Part shown: positions 30,007-38,497 of the stretch, piece by piece
Layout: every line of letters begins with the position of its first letter
Position numbering within the stretch: position 1 is the first letter of the stretch
DNA from: Colwellia sp. M166
Lineage (GTDB): Bacteria; Pseudomonadota; Gammaproteobacteria; Enterobacterales; Alteromonadaceae
Assembly (NCBI RefSeq): GCF_024585285.1
Contig: NZ_CP040755.1
Coordinates: 3,596,001-3,660,000 of the forward strand
Direction of reading: 5' to 3'
DNA: 64,000 nt
Made by a program: the position numbers and the translations under genes
The notes under the pieces: generated by a model
What the model was told of the DNA's origin: nothing
The model's database searches: none
The model's input: only the letters and a program-made list of their open reading frames with translations

Positions 30007-30421
30007 GAAAACATGCCGAAATGGCGACAAGACAAGTAAAAGCTGAGGTTTTAAGACTTTAAGCAAGGCGTTTTGTCGTTTGTCGTGGTAATGAAAGTTC
30101 ATTGTTTGGCAATAACTTAGCCATCTTAAACCCACTAAGGTAGATGGGTAATGATTATGAGTTATACCAAGTATATTAAGCTCCCGAAGAGTGATTTTAA
30201 AAGGCTTACAGGCCGCGCTATTGATTTCGATAAGGTTCTCACAGGGATGTGAGTCATTAGAACAACGCAAGAGTAGTTGTCTAAAATAAACTATCATCTT
30301 CAATTAATTCAATGCCTTGCCTACATGGATATAGGTGCTTAGGTTCAGTCTGGCACTGTGAACCTGTGCCTCTAAGCCTTTTAAATTTCACTGAGTGGGA
30401 AGAAACTTAGTAGAATTGCTA
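30007..30421. other. intergenic region after relA, probable dispersed repeat or decayed element
   Basis: 415 bases without a convincing gene. A minus-strand open frame of 100 codons covers most of it but has no family features. The stretch 30007-30300 resembles intergenic sequences I recall from Alteromonadales genomes, but I cannot confirm copies elsewhere. It contains a 33-codon plus-strand frame (30151-30252). AGGTTCA at 30341-30347 pairs with TGAACCT at 30359-30365 as a small hairpin. No terminator for relA is obvious. Confidence 0.4.
30151..30252 (+). other. 33-codon small ORF in the post-relA region
   Basis: Encodes a basic 33-residue peptide (MIMSYTKYIKLPKSDF, then KRLTGRAIDFDKVLTGM). 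AAGG lies about 9 bases upstream of the ATG. Composition looks protein-like, not random AT-rich translation, but no family is recognised. It may be a real small protein, or the N-terminal remnant of a longer gene cut by the TGA at 30250. Confidence 0.3.
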
Positions 30422-30862
30422 TTACTCTTTAATATCCGTAGGATGATAACCAATTACATGGCTAGATCTTTGAATTAAACTATTAAACTCATCCCTAATT
30501 TCTTTTGATTTTTCTTTACCTTCTTGCTTCATAAATGCGCTCATCCATTTTACTCCATCTTCTGTCAACTCCCATTCCATCGACGAATAACCATCTTTTA
30601 ATTTCCATGCTGTTATCATGTCCCACTCACCGCTGTGCAGCTGTACAATATAGGGCACTTGAGTTCCGGCTTTTTTCGAGGCTGGAAAATAGTGATCACG
30701 AATAATCTCCATCGCTCTATCGGCTTTACCTGGTTTGAAATCTGTATAAGATATTGAGAGAAACTCGACGTTTTCTAATTTCTTAGCTTTTAGCTCTTCA
30801 GCATGAGCGATAAATGAAGCTAGAGAGAATACCAAAGACAAACTTAATATAATCGTTTTCAT
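30422..30862 (-). CDS. secreted hypothetical protein with probable dimeric alpha-beta barrel fold
   Basis: 146 residues from the ATG at 30862, where AAGG lies upstream; the longer frame to 30931 adds a hydrophobic, AT-biased extension with no ribosome site. Signal peptide MKTIILSLSLVFSLASFIAHA. The mature part (EFLSISYTDFKPGKADRAMEIIRDHYFPASKKAGTQVPYIVQLHSGEWDMITAWKLKDG, seen in pieces) has the spacing of antibiotic monooxygenase/NIPSNAP-type alpha-beta barrel proteins: a beta strand with KPGK, a helix, then GEWDMI. Function unknown. Isolated gene, divergent from mazG. Confidence 0.75.
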   Translation of the reverse strand: MKTIILSLSLVFSLASFIAHAEELKAKKLENVEFLSISYTDFKPGKADRAMEIIRDHYFPASKKAGTQVPYIVQLHSGEWDMITAWKLKDGYSSMEWELTEDGVKWMSAFMKQEGKEKSKEIRDEFNSLIQRSSHVIGYHPTDIKE

Positions 30863-31021
30863 GATTTTTCCTTTTCGTTTGTATGTTTTTTGTACAAAAT
30901 AAATGTAGTATAAAATGTATACAAAAACCAATTACAACGATTATTAATATAAAATGAGTCCTGTTTTTGCTAAATTGCTTGTCAACTTGCAATATGTAGT
31001 ACATGGACTTGATAATTAACT

Positions 31022-31822
31022 ATGCTGACTGATAACCCCTCAATTGAAAAACTTCGTTGGATCATGAGCCAATTACGCGACCCTAATACGGGTTGTCCGT
31101 GGGATTTAAAACAAACCTTTGCTTCAATAATTCCGCATACCATTGAGGAGGCATATGAAGTTGCAGATGCCATAGAACAAGAAGACTTTACTGAGTTGGA
31201 AAAAGAGCTTGGTGATTTATTGTTTCAAGTAGTATTTTATAGCCAATTAGGAGCGGAAGAAAAACGTTTTGATTTTGACAGCGTATTAAGCGCCATTTGT
31301 GAAAAATTGATCCGTCGTCATCCACATGTTTTTGCCAGCAGTGACTTTACCTCAGATGCTGAAATTAAGGCTAATTGGGAAAATGAAAAGTCCAAAGAGC
31401 GGCAACAAAAAAATAATGATGAAAGCCTCAGTATGTTAGCCGATATTCCTCGCAATTTGCCGGCGTTATCACAAGCGGCAAAAATTCAAAAACGTTGTGC
31501 ACATGTTGGTTTTGATTGGCACAATATTGATGATGTTTTTGCCAAAGTTGAAGAAGAAGTTTTAGAAGTCAAAGCAGAGTTGCATCGTGATGACAGTGCT
31601 TTAGCCGAAGAGTTGGGTGATTTAATGTTTGCTGTTGTCAATTTATGCCGACATGCCAAGCAAGATCCTGAAGCCATATTACGACAAGCAAATCAAAAGT
31701 TTACTAAGCGATTTCAAGGTGTTGAAGCGCAAGTTAATAATAGCGAAAAAAGCTTTCAGCAACACACCTTAGATGAACTTGAAGCATTTTGGCAACAAGT
31801 GAAAATTGCTGAAAAATATTGA
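31022..31822 (+). CDS. mazG: nucleoside triphosphate pyrophosphohydrolase MazG
   Basis: Hydrolyses NTPs and dNTPs to monophosphates and pyrophosphate; in E. coli it also lowers ppGpp during starvation. 266 residues with two MazG domains. The first has RDPNTGCPWDLKQTFASIIPHTIEEAYEVADAI, and the metal-binding EEAYE and ELGDLLFQVVFYSQ; the second has VEEEVLEVKAEL and EELGDLMFAVVNL. Full length. The genome order relA-mazG is conserved in Enterobacteria; here two intergenic elements lie between them. Its stop precedes the next gene by 44 bases. Confidence 0.95.
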   Translation: MLTDNPSIEKLRWIMSQLRDPNTGCPWDLKQTFASIIPHTIEEAYEVADAIEQEDFTELEKELGDLLFQVVFYSQLGAEEKRFDFDSVLSAICEKLIRRHPHVFASSDFTSDAEIKANWENEKSKERQQKNNDESLSMLADIPRNLPALSQAAKIQKRCAHVGFDWHNIDDVFAKVEEEVLEVKAELHRDDSALAEELGDLMFAVVNLCRHAKQDPEAILRQANQKFTKRFQGVEAQVNNSEKSFQQHTLDELEAFWQQVKIAEKY

Positions 31823-31866
31823 AATCAGCTAACGCAAATATGCTAATAAAAAAAGTAGAGGTAAAT

Positions 31867-32667
31867 ATGAGCTCAATGCCATTACTGGTCGACAGTATAA
31901 TAACACTTAACAATAATATTGTGACCCTGACTTTCAATCGACATGATGTTCGCAATGCTTTAACGGGGACTGCGATTGCAGATGATATAGTTAATGTTGT
32001 TGAGTGGATTAATCGTACAGCTGAAATTGCGGTGCTGATTATTACTGGTGATGGCTCAGCGTTTTCTTCTGGTGGTAACATAAAAGATATGGCAGAGCGA
32101 GCAGGTGATTTTGCTGGTGATGTGCAAACCTTAGAAAGACGTTACCGAGAGGGCATTCAGCGCATTCCTTTAGCTTTGCACAAATTAGAAGTGCCCGTTA
32201 TAGCTGCTGTAAATGGTCCGGCAATAGGTGCAGGCTTTGATATTGCTAACATGTGCGATATCCGTATTGCTTCAACGAAAGCTAAATTCGGCGAGACTTT
32301 TGTCAACTTAGGTATTATTCCCGGCGATGGTGGTGCATGGTTTATGCAGCGCTTAATTGGCTATCAAAAGGCCGCCGAGTTAACCTTTACGGGTCGTGTT
32401 ATCGATGTTATTGAAGCAAAAGAAATCGGTATCGTACTTGATGTCGTCGCTCCTGAGAGTTTACTCGAGCGAGTCAATCAACTTGCCAGTGAAATAGCCA
32501 CTAAACCTGTAGCTTCTTTGCGTTTAACTAAACGTTTAATGAAATTAGCACAACGTACAGAGTTACCTGATTTTCTTGATATATGTGCGGTTTTTCAGGG
32601 CATGTGTCATAACAATCCTGAGCATTTAACTGCCGTGAACACGATGATCGAGAAACTTGCAAAATAA
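31867..32667 (+). CDS. enoyl-CoA hydratase/isomerase family protein (crotonase)
   Basis: 266 residues from ATG 31867, where GAGGT lies 4 bases upstream; a TTG at 31819 and an ATG at 31840 are alternatives without a good site. Crotonase fold with the two oxyanion-hole segments: ITGDGSAFSSGGNIKDM and AVNGPAIGAGFDIANMCDIRIA. FVNLGIIPGDGGAWFMQRLIG contains the usual catalytic-region acidic residue. Substrate chain and reaction cannot be resolved from sequence. It follows mazG closely and is convergent with the aldolase gene. Confidence 0.9.
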   Translation: MSSMPLLVDSIITLNNNIVTLTFNRHDVRNALTGTAIADDIVNVVEWINRTAEIAVLIITGDGSAFSSGGNIKDMAERAGDFAGDVQTLERRYREGIQRIPLALHKLEVPVIAAVNGPAIGAGFDIANMCDIRIASTKAKFGETFVNLGIIPGDGGAWFMQRLIGYQKAAELTFTGRVIDVIEAKEIGIVLDVVAPESLLERVNQLASEIATKPVASLRLTKRLMKLAQRTELPDFLDICAVFQGMCHNNPEHLTAVNTMIEKLAK

Positions 32668-32688
32668 GCTATTTTTATAGTTGCTATT

Positions 32689-33714
32689 TTATGCCTTAGT
32701 GTTAGCGTTCAAGACATTGGTTAGTTGCTGTATAAAGTAGTCAATATCAGCTTGATTAATATCTAAATGCGTTACTAAGCGCATTGGACTACCGGTTGTT
32801 AGCAAGATGTTTTTGCTTTTAAGTTTTTCAACTAAATTCACGATATCAACCCGATCAGAAAATATTGCAAAAACCATATTAGTTTCAACATGACTCAAGT
32901 TAACGCTAACTTCAGGTAACTGATTTAAAGCCATAGCTAAATATTTTGCGTTATCATGGTCTTGTTGTAACTTTGCCGGGTTTTGTTCAATGGCTATTTT
33001 AGCTGCTGCGGCAATAATACCCGCTTGACGCATACCGCCGCCAACCACTTTTCGCCAACGTTTAGCACTTTTAATTAATGCTTCAGAGCCAAGCAATAAT
33101 GAGCCTATTGGTGCGCCCAGTCCTTTCGACAAACAAATAGACACTGAATCAACATGCTGACAAATCTCGGTAATATCAACATTTAAGGCACTAGCAGCAT
33201 TGTAAACTCTAGCCCCGTCTAAATGTAAGGCGAGGTTATTACGGGTAGTAAAATCACGAGCTTCGGCCATATAGCTCAGCGGTAGCACTTTACCGTTAAT
33301 GGTATTTTCGATACTCAGTAAAGTGGTACGAGCAAAATGAGCATCATCAGGCTTTATCGCAGCAGTGAGCTTTTTAAAGCATAATGTACCATCATTCTCG
33401 TTAGCGATTGGCTGCGGTTGAATTGAACCCAAAATAGCGGCCCCACCGCCTTCGAACTTATAATTGTGTGCTTGTTGGCCACAAAGGTATTCGTCGCCGC
33501 GTTGACAATGTGCCATCAGTGCTAATAAATTGGCTTGAGTACCTGAACTGCAGAACATAGCGCTTGCAAAACCATGTCGTTTTGCAGCCCAAAATTCTAG
33601 TTCATTCACTGTTGGGTCATCACCATAAACGTCATCGCCGACTTCCGCGTTTGCCATCGCTGTTCGCATTGCTTTACTAGGTCTTGTTACGGTATCTGAG
33701 CGAAAATCAATCAT
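32689..33714 (-). CDS. ltaE: low-specificity L-threonine aldolase
   Basis: PLP enzyme cleaving L-threonine or allo-threonine to glycine and acetaldehyde. 341 residues from ATG 33714 (MIDFRSDTVTRPSKAM), with AAAAGG 7 bases upstream; the frame extends 13 codons further without support. Motifs: GDDVYGDDPTVNELE, FCSSGTQANLLALMAH, LHLDGARVYNAA and the PLP lysine in VSICLSKGLGAPIGSLLLG. Full length. Transcribed in the same direction as the upstream YeeN-type gene but separated from it by a terminator. Confidence 0.93.
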   Translation of the reverse strand: MIDFRSDTVTRPSKAMRTAMANAEVGDDVYGDDPTVNELEFWAAKRHGFASAMFCSSGTQANLLALMAHCQRGDEYLCGQQAHNYKFEGGGAAILGSIQPQPIANENDGTLCFKKLTAAIKPDDAHFARTTLLSIENTINGKVLPLSYMAEARDFTTRNNLALHLDGARVYNAASALNVDITEICQHVDSVSICLSKGLGAPIGSLLLGSEALIKSAKRWRKVVGGGMRQAGIIAAAAKIAIEQNPAKLQQDHDNAKYLAMALNQLPEVSVNLSHVETNMVFAIFSDRVDIVNLVEKLKSKNILLTTGSPMRLVTHLDINQADIDYFIQQLTNVLNANTKA

Positions 33715-33742
33715 GGTGTGCCTTTTATGGTTTAGGGAAACT

Positions 33743-33769
33743 AAAAAAGGCATCTGATTCGATGCCTTT
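33743..33769 (-). terminator. rho-independent terminator after the YeeN-type gene
   Basis: AAAGGCATC at 33746-33754 pairs with GATGCCTTT at 33761-33769 around TGATTC. Read on the minus strand the stem is followed by a T run (complement of A 33743-33748). It ends the transcript of the gene at 33788-34513. Confidence 0.85.
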
Positions 33770-33787
33770 AATTATTACTGGTTGTTG

Positions 33788-34513
33788 TTACTCTGCTATA
33801 TCAGCATTGTGATAAACATTTTGTACGTCGTCACAATCTTCTAGCATATTGATGAATTTCTCAAAGTTGGCTAAATCATCTTCAGCTGAAATTTCAGTAT
33901 AGGTTTGTGGTACCCAAGTGATCTCTTCCACTTCTAATTCGTACTCAGGCATGCTTTCAGCAAATTCAGTTTTTATTTTGAAGAATTCAGTGTGCGGTGC
34001 ATAAACAGTAATAATGCCATCTTCAAGTTCAACATCAGTAACATCAATGTCAGCCATCATCAAGTTTTCTAATACACTCTCATCATCTTCGCCTTTAAAA
34101 GCGAATACAGCTTGGTGATCAAACATATGTGAAACTGTGCCTGATGAACCAATTTTTGAATGGGTTTTAGTAAAACACTGACGAACATCTTTAATTGTTC
34201 TGTTGCCGTTATCAGTTAAGCAATCAATAATGACCATACAGTTGCCAGGACCAAAGCCTTCGTAACGTGACTCTACGTAATCTTCTCCACCGGTACCTCT
34301 AGCTTTTTCTATCGCTTTTTCAATAACATGTGACGGAACTTGGTCTTTTTTTGCTTTTTCAATAGTACGACGTAAAGCAAGGTTGCCATCGGGGTCTACG
34401 CCACCATTTTTCGCTAGTACGTAAATTTCTTTTCCGTACTTTGAATAGACTTTAGTTTTTTGGCCAGCAGTTTTGGCCATAGATAATTTGCGGTTTTGAT
34501 ATGCTCTGCCCAT
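33788..34513 (-). CDS. YebC/PmpR family protein, YeeN type
   Basis: 241 residues. The N-terminus ([38 protein letters not shown]) resembles E. coli YeeN (MGRKWANIV...) more than YebC (MAGHSKW...). Family features: [65 protein letters not shown] and the acidic C-terminus. YebC proteins were described as DNA-binding regulators; more recent work links the family to ribosome rescue at proline-rich stalls. The paralogue YebC is not in the window. Own terminator downstream. Confidence 0.9.
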   Translation of the reverse strand: MGRAYQNRKLSMAKTAGQKTKVYSKYGKEIYVLAKNGGVDPDGNLALRRTIEKAKKDQVPSHVIEKAIEKARGTGGEDYVESRYEGFGPGNCMVIIDCLTDNGNRTIKDVRQCFTKTHSKIGSSGTVSHMFDHQAVFAFKGEDDESVLENLMMADIDVTDVELEDGIITVYAPHTEFFKIKTEFAESMPEYELEVEEITWVPQTYTEISAEDDLANFEKFINMLEDCDDVQNVYHNADIAE

Positions 34514-34726
34514 CTGAATACGTCTCGTTGCTGATGAATAAAATTTCTATGCGCTAGATTCTAACGGGTAGCGCCGGCTATTTCTAGTGTTGGGAGCATT
34601 TGAACTTTTAAATTTTAATAAAGCATGCAAAAATTTGCATAAATCAAGGTAAGATTGTGATTGAGTTAATAGCGTAAAAGTCACGAATTGATGCGATTAA
34701 TGAGTTATTAAGAAGAAGGTACTTTT

Positions 34727-35326
34727 ATGAGTGATAAATTACATATCATTTTCGTGGCCGATATTTTTGGCATGACTCATGAGTTTAAAAACTTATGTAA
34801 AAAAATCACGTTAAGTCTTGAGCAAACACTTAATGTTGAATGCCATATACTTGGTCCGTACCAACAACAGCAAATGTCATTCGATTCAGAACAAGCGGCC
34901 TATCAATATTTTACCAAACATGTTGGCTTAGCCGATTATGTTGAAGCTATTGCTCAGCAATTATCGGTAATATCAGGTCATAAGCTGCTGATCGGTTTTA
35001 GTGTTGGCGGTAGTGCTATTTGGCAGCTGTGCTCAGAAAACACCGTTGAGCAATGTCTAGGGGCTATTTGTTTTTATAGTAGTCAAATTCGTCATATGAC
35101 GCAGTTAACACCCAAGGTATCGACCCAACTCATCTTACCGGTCTCAGAATCGCACTTCTGTATTACTGAATTTCAAAAGGCGCTACAAGATAAGTCAGTA
35201 GTTACTATCGAGCAAAGTCATTTTTTGCATGGTTTTATGAATCAGCTATCAACGAATTATGATAGTGATGGTTATCAGTATTATATTAAGCGACTAGCTG
35301 AACTCGTGTCACAGCTAAAACCATAA
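34727..35326 (+). CDS. dienelactone hydrolase-like alpha/beta hydrolase
   Basis: 199 residues. The nucleophile elbow is GFSVGGSAIW (G-x-S-x-G) and a late histidine follows in QSHFLHGFM; the acid residue is probably in the preceding strand region (LILPVSESHF). No signal peptide, so cytoplasmic. AGAAGG lies 7 bases upstream of the ATG. Closest in pattern to the dienelactone hydrolase family, usually C-x-G for true dienelactone hydrolase; here serine replaces the cysteine, pointing to a general esterase. Substrate unknown. Confidence 0.75.
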   Translation: MSDKLHIIFVADIFGMTHEFKNLCKKITLSLEQTLNVECHILGPYQQQQMSFDSEQAAYQYFTKHVGLADYVEAIAQQLSVISGHKLLIGFSVGGSAIWQLCSENTVEQCLGAICFYSSQIRHMTQLTPKVSTQLILPVSESHFCITEFQKALQDKSVVTIEQSHFLHGFMNQLSTNYDSDGYQYYIKRLAELVSQLKP

Positions 35327-35414
35327 TATTCGTTTCGGTTAGCCCTAAAGCTTTATTTTCTTTAATGAGCGTGTATATTACTTGGCTTGTCGCTTTAAAT
35401 AACAGATTAAACTC

Positions 35415-37037
35415 ATGAAAATAAAAATAATATTGCCCTGTGCTTTGTTAGCATTGCTTGGTTTTACTGCTTGTCAGCAAACGACTGAGAAAACAGTTGA
35501 ACAAGCAACAAGTAGCGTTAACGTCGATTTAAAAAAACTACATCAAGATATTAAAGTACTTGCTTCAGATGAGTTTGAAGGCCGTGGTCCACTAACCACT
35601 GGGGAAAAACTAACGATTGAGTATTTAGCAAAGCAATATCAAGCGATAGGGCTCATGCCGGGTAATAAAACCAGCTTTTATCAATCGGTGCCTATGGCAA
35701 AAGTAACACCAGATCAAAATATGCAATTAGTGATTGGCGAGCATAAGTTTAAAGCCGGTCAAGATTTTACCGCTCGCACACAGCAAGTTGATGGCTCGGT
35801 GACATTAGATAACTCTGAACTGGTATTTGTTGGTTACGGTATTAACGCCCCTGAATATCAATGGAATGACTACGCTAATGTTGATGTAAAAGATAAAACC
35901 GTAGTAGTGCTAGTTAATGACCCAGGTTTTGCAACTCAAAATGAGGCGCTATTTACCGGTAATGCCATGACTTACTATGGCCGCTGGACTTATAAGTATG
36001 AAGAAGCTGCCCGACAAGGTGCTAAAGCGGTGCTTATTGTCCATCAAACCGCACCTGCTGCCTATCCGTGGAGTGTGGTGGAAAATTCAAATACTGGCAG
36101 TAAATACACCTTAGTCGACAGTGACAATAATGCTAGCAAGTTACCTATTATGGGCTGGATACAACATGCGGTTGCAAAAACAATTTTTACCGATGCCGGA
36201 TTGTCATTTGATGAAATGCAACGCTACGCCCTGAGCACTGACTTTAAAGCAGTCAGCTTACAACAAACAGCTAATCTGACCTTAAATAGCGCCATTAAAA
36301 ATGCTGAGTCGAATAATGTTGTTGCGATGATCAAAGGCGAAAGTCGCGCGGATGAATATATAGTTATTAGTGCGCATTGGGACCATTTTGGTACTAAGCA
36401 AACCGCTAATGGCCCGAAAATATATAACGGCGCCATTGATAATGCCACCGGTAGTGCGGCAACCGTTGAACTTGCGCGCATTCTTATGCAGCAACATAAA
36501 ATTAAACCATTTCAGCGCTCTATTTTATTTGTTAATTTCACCGCCGAAGAAACCGGTATGATTGGCTCTGAGTTATTCGCTTTAGGCTCGGTTGTGCCGA
36601 CTAAAAATATGGTGGCAATGCTAAATATTGATGGTATGAATGCCTTAGATGCGGTTGATTATATTTTGCAGTACGGCCAAGGCTTGTCTGAAATGGAAGA
36701 CTACTTGGCAGATGCGACAAATAAACAACAGCGTAAAGTAAAAATGGATCCGCGACCGCAAAATGGTTTGTTCTTTCGCTCAGACCATTTTTCATTAGCA
36801 AAACAAGGGGTGCCTAGCTTATTGTTTATGAGTTTAGGTGATACCGACCCTGATTACATTGCGCACCGTTATCATAAAGAAGAAGATGATTACTCGCCAC
36901 TTTGGTCGTTGGGCGGCATGGAGCAAGACATAAAATTGATTGCTGACATTGCTAGCACATTGGCAAATAGCGAGCATTGGCCACAATGGAAAGCCGACTC
37001 GGATTTTAAAAACCGTCGTATGCAAGATAAAAAATAG
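35415..37037 (+). CDS. M28 family metallopeptidase lipoprotein
   Basis: 540 residues. The N-terminus is a lipoprotein signal (ILPCALLALLGFTACQQ, cysteine about residue 20). A PA-type insert lies about residues 130-260 (VFVGYGINAPEYQWNDYANVDVKDKTVVVLVNDPGF). The M28 zinc site follows: ISAHWDHFG (His), GAIDNATGSAATVELA (bridging Asp), FTAEETGMIGSE (Glu-Glu), MLNIDGMN (Asp) and FFRSDHFSLAKQGVPSLLF (last His). All two-zinc ligands are visible, so it should be an active aminopeptidase at the periplasmic face or outer membrane. A terminator follows. Confidence 0.92.
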   Translation: MKIKIILPCALLALLGFTACQQTTEKTVEQATSSVNVDLKKLHQDIKVLASDEFEGRGPLTTGEKLTIEYLAKQYQAIGLMPGNKTSFYQSVPMAKVTPDQNMQLVIGEHKFKAGQDFTARTQQVDGSVTLDNSELVFVGYGINAPEYQWNDYANVDVKDKTVVVLVNDPGFATQNEALFTGNAMTYYGRWTYKYEEAARQGAKAVLIVHQTAPAAYPWSVVENSNTGSKYTLVDSDNNASKLPIMGWIQHAVAKTIFTDAGLSFDEMQRYALSTDFKAVSLQQTANLTLNSAIKNAESNNVVAMIKGESRADEYIVISAHWDHFGTKQTANGPKIYNGAIDNATGSAATVELARILMQQHKIKPFQRSILFVNFTAEETGMIGSELFALGSVVPTKNMVAMLNIDGMNALDAVDYILQYGQGLSEMEDYLADATNKQQRKVKMDPRPQNGLFFRSDHFSLAKQGVPSLLFMSLGDTDPDYIAHRYHKEEDDYSPLWSLGGMEQDIKLIADIASTLANSEHWPQWKADSDFKNRRMQDKK

Positions 37038-37070
37038 GTTTATACCAATTCTACTTATTATTTGAGCGAT

Positions 37071-37109
37071 AAATACAACATTAGCGATAGTGCTAGTGTC
37101 GTATTTTTT
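37071..37109 (+). terminator. terminator after the M28 peptidase gene
   Basis: AAATACAACATTAGC at 37071-37085 pairs with GCTAGTGTCGTATTT at 37092-37106 with one mismatch and one wobble, and TTT follows, giving a run of six T at 37104-37109. It lies between two convergent genes and could work for both. Confidence 0.7.
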
Positions 37110-37131
37110 GCTTATCTATATTGTTGCCGTC

Positions 37132-38064
37132 TTAATGATAAATTGACAAGCCAAGCTCTTCGGCCAAATTAGCCAATAAATTTGTCCCGATAACTGAGTT
37201 GCCAAAAGAATTTAACGGTGGGCTCCAAGTGCAAATTACCCCATAGTTAGGCACTATAGCGACAACACCTCCGCCAACACCACTTTTAGCTGGCAAGCCA
37301 ATTGAGAAGGCAAACTCACCCGATTGGTCATACATACCACTGGTCGATAATATCGCATTAACTCGGTGAGCATCTCGTGGCGTACAGATAACTTTTTTCG
37401 TGATTGGGTCTACACCTTTGTTAGCCAGAAACAGCAAGCTTGTGGCTAATTGCTCACAAGTCATAGCGATTGAGCATTGCGTGAAGTAATGGCTGAGCAC
37501 ATCAGGAATTTCGGACTCAATATTGCCAAAACTTTTCATAAGATAAGCTAGTGCAGCATTGCGGTTGCCATGAGATAGCTCTGATTGATAAACATGGTTG
37601 TCAATAAAAATAGTGTCATCATGGGCTAAAGTGCGCATAAAGCTTAAAAAAGCTAACTTACTGGCAGAGAAGTGACTGGTGAGCACATCTGCGACTAACA
37701 ATGCTCCGGCATTGATCACTGGGTTACGAGGAATGCCCTTTTCCCATTCTAGCTGGATAATTGAATTAAATGGTTGCCCTGATGGCTCCATATTAACCCG
37801 TTGCCATAAGTCATCACCAATTCGATTCATCGCCATCACTAAGCCAAATACTTTCGAAATGCTTTGAATTGAAAAAGCTTCTTGATAATCGCCTGCACCA
37901 ACACTACTGCCATCGATTGTTGCGACGCAAGCGGCCATTTTTTTCGGGCAAACTTCTGCGAGCGCGGGGATGTAGTTAGTGACACGGCCTTGATTATATA
38001 AATTTTTTTGTCTGGCGAGTAAAATTTGCAATTTAGCATGCAAATTGGCGATATCTTTAATCAT
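37132..38064 (-). CDS. glsA: glutaminase
   Basis: Hydrolyses L-glutamine to glutamate and ammonia. 310 residues from ATG 38064, which equals the usual length; a TTG at 38097 would add 11 residues. Serine-dependent beta-lactamase-like fold: FSIQSISKVFGLVMAM contains the catalytic S-x-x-K, followed by GQPFNSIIQLEWEKGIPRNPVINAGAL, LAYLMKSFGNIE and the C-terminal GLPAKSGVGGGVVAIVPNYGVICTWSPPLN. No obvious ribosome-binding site at either start. Isolated gene. Confidence 0.93.
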   Translation of the reverse strand: MIKDIANLHAKLQILLARQKNLYNQGRVTNYIPALAEVCPKKMAACVATIDGSSVGAGDYQEAFSIQSISKVFGLVMAMNRIGDDLWQRVNMEPSGQPFNSIIQLEWEKGIPRNPVINAGALLVADVLTSHFSASKLAFLSFMRTLAHDDTIFIDNHVYQSELSHGNRNAALAYLMKSFGNIESEIPDVLSHYFTQCSIAMTCEQLATSLLFLANKGVDPITKKVICTPRDAHRVNAILSTSGMYDQSGEFAFSIGLPAKSGVGGGVVAIVPNYGVICTWSPPLNSFGNSVIGTNLLANLAEELGLSIYH

Positions 38065-38243
38065 ATGACGAACTTTTATGGTTTTATTGACCAGCAATAA
38101 AATATAAATGGTTGTCCATTATGCACAAAAAGTGCGACTTGCCCAGTGCTTTGTTGGGGTAGATTAATGCTGGCTAAGTTTGTCTATCTAAAGGGAGGCA
38201 TGTTGAGGATTTTAAAGCTAAAGTAGAACTCATTTAATGCATC

Positions 38244-38285
38244 AGCTAAATAATGTTTATTATTAAGTTTTACCATTATTTAGCT
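38244..38285. repeat. 12-bp perfect inverted repeat
   Basis: AGCTAAATAATG at 38244-38255 and CATTATTTAGCT at 38274-38285 are exact reverse complements around 18 AT-rich bases. It lies downstream of the minus-strand small ORF at 38317-38457 and may end that transcript, although no clear T run follows on either strand. Between it and glsA (38065-38243) I see no gene. Confidence 0.5.
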
Positions 38286-38316
38286 GTATTGATGGTTGTC
38301 TAAATGCATGTTCGAG

Positions 38317-38457
38317 TTACCTATTTTGTTGCTGTAAATGTTCGCAACACATCATGTGCTCTTTATGCTCAACGTCCCATTGACTGACTGAAATGTGTTT
38401 AATTTCAATGAAAAAATTTACTGTTGAACTAATTGAATTAATAATGCTGTTTAGCAT
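38317..38457 (-). CDS. 46-residue small protein, unknown
   Basis: Short frame not part of any longer gene. AAAAGGAATAAAAGC precedes the ATG, a good ribosome-binding site with 9-base spacing. The peptide (MLNSIINSISSTVNFFIEIK, then HISVSQWDVEHKEHMMCCEH and LQQQNR) has an amphipathic N-terminal half and a His/Cys-rich tail (HKEHMMCCEH) that might bind metal. It begins 40 bases downstream of the 38498-39007 gene on the same strand and may be in its transcript. No family recognised. Confidence 0.45.
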   Translation of the reverse strand: MLNSIINSISSTVNFFIEIKHISVSQWDVEHKEHMMCCEHLQQQNR

Positions 38458-38497
38458 GCTTTTATTCCTTTTCTCATCATTAAATATGAAGTAAATA

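Noticed and set aside
30001..30303. 100-codon minus-strand frame after relA
   Set aside because: No ribosome site, no signal or domain, and the composition looks like a shadow of the intergenic element.
37041..37067. TTATACCAATT-type intergenic motif as a mobile repeat end
   Set aside because: Only one clear copy could be identified in the window, so repetition cannot be shown here.
38408..38494. 28-codon plus-strand hydrophobic peptide
   Set aside because: No ribosome site, and it lies opposite the better supported small frame at 38317-38457 and the end of the TPR-like gene.
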